Shown piece by piece: positions 58,343 through 64,000 of a stretch of DNA of 64,000 bases; the stretch's first letter is position 1; the number at the start of each line of letters is the position of its first letter. Made by a program: the position numbers and the translations under genes. The DNA is from Bradyrhizobium sp. LHD-71. GTDB lineage: Bacteria > Pseudomonadota > Alphaproteobacteria > Rhizobiales > Xanthobacteraceae. The stretch covers positions 1 to 64,000 of the forward strand of contig NZ_JAVIFX010000001.1 in assembly GCF_031157255.1 (NCBI RefSeq), in the 5' to 3' direction. The notes under the pieces were generated by a model, which searched no databases, was not told the origin of the DNA, and worked only from the letters and a program-made list of their open reading frames with translations.

Positions 58343-58351
58343 CGGGAAGAT

Positions 58352-59041
58352 TCAGCTCGCCTTCATCGCCGCATCGAGCAGGCGCCGGCACTCGAGCAAC
58401 TCATCGAGGGCAGCGCGCAGCTTGGCGACATTGCGTTCGTCGACCCGAACGGGCTCGGTAAGACTCTCGGAGAGGGTCGGCTGCGGTGGCGCCGGCGCGC
58501 GGTGCAGCCGCGCCGCGTCGATGAAGGAGGCGATCGCCGACGGCAGCTCATGCGAGGGCGCCTCGCCGACATCCTCGCCCTCGCCGGCTTCGAAGTCGTC
58601 GGTCATTTCCTCGTTGACCGCGTCGCGCAGCATTTCCTCGTGATCGATTTCGTCCTCTGCGGCGGCCGCGGCCACCGGCGCAATCGCGCCGTTCTGCCAG
58701 TTCTGGACGGCCTTAATGCCCTGTTCACGCAGGATGCGTTGGACGCCGCGGATGGTATAGCCCTGCCCGTAAAGCAGATGGCGGATGCCCCGCAGCAAGT
58801 TGACGTCTTCGGGACGGTAGTAGCGCCGGCCGCCCGACCGCTTCATCGGTTTGATTTGTGCGAAGCGGGTCTCCCAGAACCTCAGGACGTGCTGCGGCAC
58901 GTCGAGCTCATCGGCCACTTCACTGATCGTTCGGAATGCGTCGGGTGCCTTGTCCAAGGCCGGTCCCCCCAGCTGCTTGTTTAAGCTTATCTCTGTATTT
59001 CGCGCCCCTGGTCCGGCTGTGCCGGATTTATTCCCATCCAC
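58352..59041 (-). CDS. MerR family transcriptional regulator
   Basis: A 229-residue regulator with an N-terminal MerR winged helix: [20 protein letters not shown], the [20 protein letters not shown] wing and [20 protein letters not shown]. The C-terminal 130 residues are low-complexity acidic and helical, without metal or drug-binding motifs. This is the alphaproteobacterial MerR protein always found after ihfA, function unknown. It is the last gene of the plsX-fabH-ihfA-merR group on the minus strand, 59 bases after ihfA. Confidence 0.92.
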   Translation of the reverse strand: MDGNKSGTAGPGARNTEISLNKQLGGPALDKAPDAFRTISEVADELDVPQHVLRFWETRFAQIKPMKRSGGRRYYRPEDVNLLRGIRHLLYGQGYTIRGVQRILREQGIKAVQNWQNGAIAPVAAAAAEDEIDHEEMLRDAVNEEMTDDFEAGEGEDVGEAPSHELPSAIASFIDAARLHRAPAPPQPTLSESLTEPVRVDERNVAKLRAALDELLECRRLLDAAMKAS

Positions 59042-59100
59042 CTCTTAGAAGACATCGCTCGAACCGCCACCCTCGTCCCGAGACGCCGCCTGCTTCTATT

Positions 59101-59424
59101 CTACTCGTCCGCCTTGGCAGTGATTTCCTGCCCGTTGATTCGCTGTTTGAGAATCGCCGACGGCTTGAACACCATAACCCGGCGCGGAGAGATTGGCACC
59201 TCCGTGCCAGTCTTCGGATTGCGACCGATACGCTGTCCCTTCTTGCGCACGATGAAGGAACCAAACGACGACAATTTCACCGTCTCGCCTTTTTCAAGGC
59301 AATCGGTGATTTCCTTCAATACGAGTTCCACGAACGCGGACGACTCCGTTCGCGACAAGCCGACCTTTTGGTACACGGCCTCGCACAGATCGACCCTCGT
59401 GACTGTCTTTCCGGTTCCGGACAT
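59101..59424 (-). CDS. ihfA: integration host factor subunit alpha
   Basis: A 107-residue DNA-bending protein of the HU/IHF family, which works as a heterodimer with IhfB. Seen: the helical half [20 protein letters not shown], and the arm [20 protein letters not shown] with the RNPKTG tip and its intercalating proline, then [15 protein letters not shown]. The start at 59424 ([10 protein letters not shown]) is the family one; a GTG at 59436 would add four residues. It lies 127 bases after fabH and before merR. Confidence 0.95.
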   Translation of the reverse strand: MSGTGKTVTRVDLCEAVYQKVGLSRTESSAFVELVLKEITDCLEKGETVKLSSFGSFIVRKKGQRIGRNPKTGTEVPISPRRVMVFKPSAILKQRINGQEITAKADE

Positions 59425-59551
59425 CGCCTGCCCCACTCACGGCGAAAACTTGCCTAACGCTAAGAGCTTAACGCGCTATCGTCAACATCGGTGACGCTTC
59501 AAACGCAGCTTGCAGTACAAGTCAACATTGTGGCAGTCGCAAATTGCGTCA

Positions 59552-60529
59552 CTACCACCTGAGCAGCACTGACCCCCACGTGAAGCCGCCGCCCATTGCT
59601 TCAAAGAGAATCAAATTGCCTTTTTTTATTCGTCCGTCGGCGACCGCATCACAAAGCGCGAGCGGGATCGAGGCGGCCGACGTGTTGCCGTGCTTGTCGA
59701 CCGTCAGCACGACCTTCTGCGGCGCAATACGCAGCTTCTGCGCCGATGCATCGATAATGCGCTTGTTCGCCTGGTGCGGAACCAGCCAGTCAATGTCGTC
59801 TGCAGTGATTCCCGTTGCTTTGAAGGCATCGTAGATCACATCGGTGATCATGCCGACGGCGTGCTTGAAGACCTCTTTGCCCTCCATGCGCAGATGGCCG
59901 ACGGTCTGCGTCGAGGACACGCCGCCGTCGACATAGAGTTTGGCCTTGTGCCGGCCATCCGAGCGCAGGTGTGAGGTCAATATGCCCCGGTCCGAGGTTG
60001 CGCCCGGCTGCTGTTGCGCCTCAAGCACGACCGCCCCTGCGCCGTCGCCAAACAGCACGCATGTGGTGCGGTCTTCCCAGTCGAGGATGCGGGAAAAGGT
60101 CTCCGCGCCGATCACCAGCGCGCGCTTGTGCGAGCCTGAGCGCAGAAAATTGTCGGCGGTCGCCATCGCAAACACGAAACCCGAACAGACCGCCTGAAGA
60201 TCGAACGCTACGCCATGGTTGATGCCGAGCCCACGCTGGATGTCGACCGACGTGGCTGGAAAGGTGTTGTCCGGGGTCGAGGTCGCAAGGATGATCAGGT
60301 CGATCGATTGCGCGTCGACGCCGGCATTGGCAAGCGCCGCCTGCGCAGCCTTCAGGCCGAGGTGCGAGGTATTCTCCCCCTCCGCCGCAATATGGCGCTG
60401 GCGAATACCGGTCCGCTGCACGATCCACTCGTCCGACGTGTCGATCCTGCTCGCCAGCTCGGCATTGGTCACGATCCGCTCGGGCAGGTATGAGCCGCAG
60501 CCGAGCACGATCGAACGGGTAACAGTCAC
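59552..60529 (-). CDS. fabH: 3-oxoacyl-[ACP] synthase III
   Basis: A 325-residue condensing enzyme that starts fatty acid synthesis by joining acetyl-CoA with malonyl-ACP. The catalytic triad is visible: Cys115 in [11 protein letters not shown], the histidine in [11 protein letters not shown] and the asparagine in KHGNTSAAS. The start codon overlaps the plsX stop by four bases (ATGA), so it is translationally coupled to plsX. Gene order plsX-fabH is conserved in most bacteria. Confidence 0.97.
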   Translation of the reverse strand: MTVTRSIVLGCGSYLPERIVTNAELASRIDTSDEWIVQRTGIRQRHIAAEGENTSHLGLKAAQAALANAGVDAQSIDLIILATSTPDNTFPATSVDIQRGLGINHGVAFDLQAVCSGFVFAMATADNFLRSGSHKRALVIGAETFSRILDWEDRTTCVLFGDGAGAVVLEAQQQPGATSDRGILTSHLRSDGRHKAKLYVDGGVSSTQTVGHLRMEGKEVFKHAVGMITDVIYDAFKATGITADDIDWLVPHQANKRIIDASAQKLRIAPQKVVLTVDKHGNTSAASIPLALCDAVADGRIKKGNLILFEAMGGGFTWGSVLLRW

Positions 60530-61587
60530 GAGATAGCCTCCTGAACGCGTGGCGCGAGCTGAAGCGCGCCGCCGTCGCGATTAAGCGTCTGATTGATCTT
60601 TGTCAGGAGATCGTATCGGACCATGTCATAGCCGGCGTCCACCGCCGAGGCGAAACCCTCTGCGTCGGTGCCGCCGTGGCTCTTGATGACGACGCCGTTC
60701 AGACCGAGGAACACGCCGCCGTTGACCTTGCTGGGATCCAGCTTGTCGCGCAGTGCCTGGAACGCGTTGCGGGCGAAGAGATAGCCCAGCCGCGAGCGCC
60801 ACGTCCGGCTCATGGCGCTGCGCAGATACTCGGCAATCTGCCGCGCCGTGCCTTCGGCGGCCTTCAGCGCGATATTGCCGGTGAAGCCCTCAGTGACGAT
60901 GACATCGGCAGCTCCCTGCCCGATGCCGTCACCCTCGACGAAGCCGATGAAGTCCATGTTCGGTGGGTTGAGCCTGCGCAGCAGCTCCGCCGCTGCGCGC
61001 ACTTCCTCCACCCCCTTGACCTCTTCGACGCCGATGTTGAGCAGCCCGACCGTCGGCCGCTCGAGATCGAACAGCACGCGCGCCATGGCGCTGCCCATGA
61101 TCGCAAGCACCGCGAGATGCTGCGCATCGCCGCCGATCGATGCGCCGACGTCCAGCACGACGGATTCGCCGCGGAGCGTCGGCCAGACCGCGGCGATCGC
61201 CGGGCGGTCGACCCCGGGCAGCGTCCGCAAGTGGAAGCGGGCCATCGCCATCAGGGCACCGGTGTTGCCCGCCGAGACCGCGGTGTCGGCTTCACCGCGC
61301 TTCACCGCATCGATGGCCAGCCACATCGAGGAGGTCTTGCGGCCCCGCCGCAGAGCCTGGCTTGGCTTGTCGTCCATCCGCACGGCGACATCGGTGTGGA
61401 CGACGCGCGAGGCAGCCTTCAGCGCGGGATACTTCTCCAGCTCAGGTGTAATCAGCTTGCTATCGCCAAACAGCAGGAATTCGGTCTCCGGGTGGCGCTG
61501 CAGCGCGATTGCCGCACCCGGAACGGCCACCGGGACACCGACGTCGCCGCCCATGGCATCCAGTGCAATACGAACCTTGCTCGGCAT
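60526..61587 (-). CDS. plsX: phosphate acyltransferase PlsX
   Basis: A 353-residue enzyme making acyl-phosphate from acyl-ACP for phospholipid synthesis, peripheral at the inner membrane. Seen: [20 protein letters not shown] at the start, [41 protein letters not shown] and the end [15 protein letters not shown]. Length fits. It is first of the plsX-fabH pair and lies 124 bases after the DUF177 gene, in the usual order DUF177-plsX-fabH (rpmF is not in between). Confidence 0.97.
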   Translation of the reverse strand: MPSKVRIALDAMGGDVGVPVAVPGAAIALQRHPETEFLLFGDSKLITPELEKYPALKAASRVVHTDVAVRMDDKPSQALRRGRKTSSMWLAIDAVKRGEADTAVSAGNTGALMAMARFHLRTLPGVDRPAIAAVWPTLRGESVVLDVGASIGGDAQHLAVLAIMGSAMARVLFDLERPTVGLLNIGVEEVKGVEEVRAAAELLRRLNPPNMDFIGFVEGDGIGQGAADVIVTEGFTGNIALKAAEGTARQIAEYLRSAMSRTWRSRLGYLFARNAFQALRDKLDPSKVNGGVFLGLNGVVIKSHGGTDAEGFASAVDAGYDMVRYDLLTKINQTLNRDGGALQLAPRVQEAIS

Positions 61588-61711
61588 GAATAATCCGGGA
61601 ACCTTGTCAGCTTGAGGCGCGGGACGAGAATCCGGCCTGCCTATTGATCGGGCGGCGGCGACAATACCGTGTCCACGCGCCGAAACAACAGCGGCGGACG
61701 TACAGCGCGCC

Positions 61712-62287
61712 TCATTTGCTCTTGTTTTTCCTTGGCTTGCCTTGCGAATCGCTTTCCTTCAAGGAGGCCAACCCCGCGAACGGATGGTCGGCCGGATCGG
61801 GCGGCGCGATCACCGGCTCGAAGACTGCGCCAGGCTTACGCGGATATGGATCGATTGCGAGAATGAGAAATTCGGCCGCAAGTGCACCCAGATCGATCAT
61901 CCCGCCGACGATCGGCTCCGGCGGGTCTTCGACCGGCGCGTCGTCGTCCTCGCCGTCGCCTTGCGGCCGAGACGTAGCGACCGGCGGCGCGGGCTCGTCC
62001 GAAAACACCACGTCGACGTCCTCGTCGATCTCATTCGTCAGCGGATCGAGCGTGACGACGCAAGTCTGTCCCACGGCCGCCTGAATGCGCCCGGTCACGT
62101 GGACTCGGCCGCCGGCCGCATGGGCGAGATCGAAGGACGCAGCGAGGCGCGGCAACTCGCGCAGACCCGCGACCGCCGCGATTGCCCGTCGGTCCGCCTC
62201 ACCAGCCTCAATCTCGTGATGCAGACCGGTTTCCGGAATGTCCGCGACGGCAACCGTCGCGTGCCAGGGAAGCGCCTTCACAGTCAT
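61712..62287 (-). CDS. DUF177 (YceD) family protein
   Basis: A 191-residue soluble acidic protein. It has the family's late cysteine/valine motif [20 protein letters not shown] and the C-terminal signature [15 protein letters not shown]. YceD is linked to 23S rRNA and ribosome assembly in other bacteria and often precedes rpmF or plsX; here it lies upstream of plsX. Its start codon ATG at 62287 overlaps the stop of the preceding bc1-chaperone gene (ATGA), so the two are coupled. Confidence 0.9.
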   Translation of the reverse strand: MTVKALPWHATVAVADIPETGLHHEIEAGEADRRAIAAVAGLRELPRLAASFDLAHAAGGRVHVTGRIQAAVGQTCVVTLDPLTNEIDEDVDVVFSDEPAPPVATSRPQGDGEDDDAPVEDPPEPIVGGMIDLGALAAEFLILAIDPYPRKPGAVFEPVIAPPDPADHPFAGLASLKESDSQGKPRKNKSK

Positions 62288-62829
62288 GATACCGCCTCGT
62301 GCGTTTGTGCCATTGTGGCGGGGTCGGCGAACGTCCACTCACCCGCGAGCAGCCGCCGCTCGTCCACGGCCTCGAGGTGCCGGATGGTCTTTCGCACATA
62401 GGCTGCGAGCGGCTCGGCGCGTGCTGCATCGCTGTCGAGCAGGATGTTGCGCCCGAGCGCCTGCGGAAGATCGGGACCTCCGGCCTGCAGCGCGGCGTCA
62501 TAGGCATTGGCGCGACCGTAGAACGCCTCGGCGAATTTCAATATCCGCTTCGGCACTGTGAGATCGCCGACGCCCATTTCACGCAGGTTGGCGTCCATGT
62601 CACTGCAGAAGTGGTCGAGCAGCGCCTGCGAGGCCTTCGCTCCGCCGGCGCATGTCTTCAGCCGGCGCAGGACCATCCACAGATGCAGCAACACCATGTC
62701 GAAACGGCCGTTTACCGTGTCCGGCACATGGATGCGTTCGTAAAAGGCCGGTAGTCGCGCCTGCGCCACGATCATGCCATAGATCGCTTCAATGGTGGGT
62801 CCAGGGGAACGGTTGAACGGCCAAAGCAT
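62284..62829 (-). CDS. ubiquinol-cytochrome c chaperone family protein (CBP3/UqcC type)
   Basis: A 181-residue soluble protein of the family that helps insert cytochrome b into complex III in mitochondria and alphaproteobacteria. Seen: PTIEAIYGMIVAQARLPAFY, DTVNGRFDMVLLHLWMVLRR, and LREMGVGDLTVPKRILKFAE with the AFYGRANAYDAAL segment, which are strong family signatures. The start at 62829 (MLWPFNRS) is the family one; upstream sequence in frame to 63207 is not conserved. It is divergent from bamE. Confidence 0.93.
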   Translation of the reverse strand: MLWPFNRSPGPTIEAIYGMIVAQARLPAFYERIHVPDTVNGRFDMVLLHLWMVLRRLKTCAGGAKASQALLDHFCSDMDANLREMGVGDLTVPKRILKFAEAFYGRANAYDAALQAGGPDLPQALGRNILLDSDAARAEPLAAYVRKTIRHLEAVDERRLLAGEWTFADPATMAQTHEAVS

Positions 62830-63094
62830 CAAATATTTCCGGAACTTGGCCCGCGTTTCTGGAAAGAAGGCCGCGAGACCGGTTACGCACTTGTCCACGC
62901 CGGGTACGCCAACGCCCGTGTTGTGGCAAGATAGGTACGTCGCCGCTTCGTCGCGGCAAGGGGAAAGGTTCAGTTTCCGAGATGACCAGCCACAGCTTCC
63001 TCGCCGAAGTTGCGATCTCGCTTGTGCGCGGACTAGCGCTCCGTTTCCGAAATTCGCATCATTTGCGGCACACTCCCATGCGAGCTTCGGAAAC

Positions 63095-63634
63095 ATGAGA
63101 AGCCCTAGCAATTTTATGTTTCTAGCGCGGTTTTTGATTTTGCAATTCCTGCGCCCGTGCCGCGACGCCGGCAGGAACTTCAAATTCACCGCACTTGCGC
63201 CCGCCATCGGCCAACTACGCTTTGCCCTGGCGCTGATACTGACATGCGCCGCGCTGGCCGGCTGCGCGGAACAGTTCCAGAAAGGTTACATTTTGCCCGA
63301 AGGGGCGCTGGACCAGGTCCCGATCGGCGCGAGCCAGGACCAGGTGCTGATCGTGCTCGGTACGCCCTCCACCGTCGCGACGCTGAACGGCGAGGTCTTC
63401 TACTACATCTCGCAACGGACCCAGCGCCGGGTCGCATTCTTGGACCAGTCCGTGACAGATCAGCGGGTGCTCGCCGTCTACTTCGACAAGAATCGGCAGG
63501 TGCAGCGGGTCGCCAACTACGGCCTGCAGGACGGCAAGGTCTTCGACTTCATCAGCCGGACCACTCCCACCAGCGGCCAGGAGATCAGTTACCTGACGCC
63601 GCTGTTCCGCCTGGTCGGCGGCTCGAAGCAATAG
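63095..63634 (+). CDS. bamE: outer membrane protein assembly factor BamE lipoprotein
   Basis: A 179-residue lipoprotein of the BAM complex, which folds beta-barrel proteins into the outer membrane. The lipobox is LAGC in FALALILTCAALAGCAEQFQ. The mature part has the SmpA/OmlA core: IPIGASQDQVLIVLG-type segment, GTPSTVATLNGEVFYYISQR, DQRVLAVYFDKNRQVQRVAN and YGLQDGKVFDFI. The leader before the lipobox is unusually long from 63095; ATG at 63116 is an alternative start. The gene is divergent from the bc1-chaperone operon. Confidence 0.9.
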   Translation: MRSPSNFMFLARFLILQFLRPCRDAGRNFKFTALAPAIGQLRFALALILTCAALAGCAEQFQKGYILPEGALDQVPIGASQDQVLIVLGTPSTVATLNGEVFYYISQRTQRRVAFLDQSVTDQRVLAVYFDKNRQVQRVANYGLQDGKVFDFISRTTPTSGQEISYLTPLFRLVGGSKQ

Positions 63635-63691
63635 TTGTATGTCCGCAAGCGGAATGGCGCGTCGAGCGAACGAGATTGAGCTGCAAGTTCG

Positions 63692-64000
63692 TCAGGACGC
63701 GCCAACGCTGCGATTATTCCAGAACGGGTCGCGCAGCTTTCGCTTGAAAATCTTGCCGCTTGCTTCGCGCGGCAGCACGTCAAGGAAACGAACCTCCTTC
63801 GGCACCTTGAAACTCGCAAGGCGCGCGCGGAGATAATCCTGAATCTCCGCCGCGCCGAGTTTCGCACCCGGCTCCGGCTCGACATACGCGCACAAGCGTT
63901 CGCCAAATTCGTCGTCGGGAATGCCGAACACGGCGCAATCCCGCACGCCGTCCATTCCGATCAACACGTTTTCGATCTCGGCCGGATAGATGTTGACGCC
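63692..64000 (-). CDS. acyl-CoA synthetase / AMP-binding enzyme, C-terminal part
   Basis: The window holds the last 102 codons of an adenylate-forming enzyme; the N-terminal part lies beyond 64000. Seen: GVNIYPAEIENVLIG (the hinge-following segment), DCAVFGIPDDEFGERLCAYV, SFKVPKEVRFLDVLPREASG and the catalytic lysine in GKIFKRKLRD. It matches fatty-acyl-CoA synthetases or related acyl-CoA ligases; the substrate cannot be read from this part. It is convergent with bamE, 57 bases away. Confidence 0.9.
   Translation of the reverse strand, partial: GVNIYPAEIENVLIGMDGVRDCAVFGIPDDEFGERLCAYVEPEPGAKLGAAEIQDYLRARLASFKVPKEVRFLDVLPREASGKIFKRKLRDPFWNNRSVGAS

Overview
The window is chromosomal DNA of a high-GC alphaproteobacterium of the Bradyrhizobium/Rhodopseudomonas/Afipia type (Nitrobacteraceae). 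This rests on gene order (tig-clpP-clpX-lon beside nuoA; DUF177-plsX-fabH-ihfA-merR), on several short proteins that I recall as typical of Bradyrhizobium, and on dispersed palindromic intergenic repeats. No plasmid, phage, integron, CRISPR or intact insertion sequence was seen. Identification is from recognised protein motifs only; no database search was run.

Layout. 1-9.8 kb holds the start of nuoA, tRNA-Asp, HU, peptidase T, tRNA-Val, the proteostasis block lon-clpX-clpP-tig and tRNA-Leu. 10-15.2 kb holds a multicopper-oxidase-fold Tat protein without its copper ligands, a slipin/NfeD membrane pair and the NAD(P)HX repair enzyme. 15.2-17.3 kb is the nitrogen-control pair glnB-glnA behind a clear sigma-54 promoter with an upstream NtrC-like dyad. 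17.7-23 kb holds an AI-2E-type permease, a PhoX-like phosphatase, a small membrane protein and a diguanylate cyclase. 23-31.7 kb holds rplM-rpsI, a thioesterase, a TetR regulator divergent from a crotonase with a large palindromic operator, more crotonases, a CoA-binding protein, O-acetylhomoserine sulfhydrylase and heme A synthase.

31.7-39.4 kb is an exopolysaccharide gene group: a polysaccharide-deacetylase-like protein, a FemAB/BioF2-type acyltransferase, a Wzz/BY-kinase-like protein, a GT4 glycosyltransferase and a WcaJ-type priming transferase. Two of its members, the deacetylase-like and the kinase-like proteins, have lost defining active-site residues.

39.7-57.8 kb is more accessory. 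It has alanine dehydrogenase, three tripartite-tricarboxylate-type (TctC/Bug) binding proteins without their permeases, a large diheme c-type cytochrome, a tartrate/malate dehydrogenase-like enzyme, a UvrD helicase and a LysR regulator divergent from a frameshifted NAD(P)H oxidoreductase. It also has a decayed copy of the uvrD 3' end, small family-restricted proteins, an Asp/Glu racemase-fold protein and an MFS carrier. From 57.8 kb to the end the window is core again: tRNA-Pro, merR-ihfA-fabH-plsX, DUF177, the cytochrome bc1 chaperone homologue, bamE and the end of an acyl-CoA synthetase.

The most interesting signals are three proteins that keep their fold but lack catalytic or metal-binding residues, the uvrD remnant next to a frameshifted gene, a perfect 18-bp hairpin overlapping a stop codon between convergent genes, and two palindromic elements that share CTAGTG termini.
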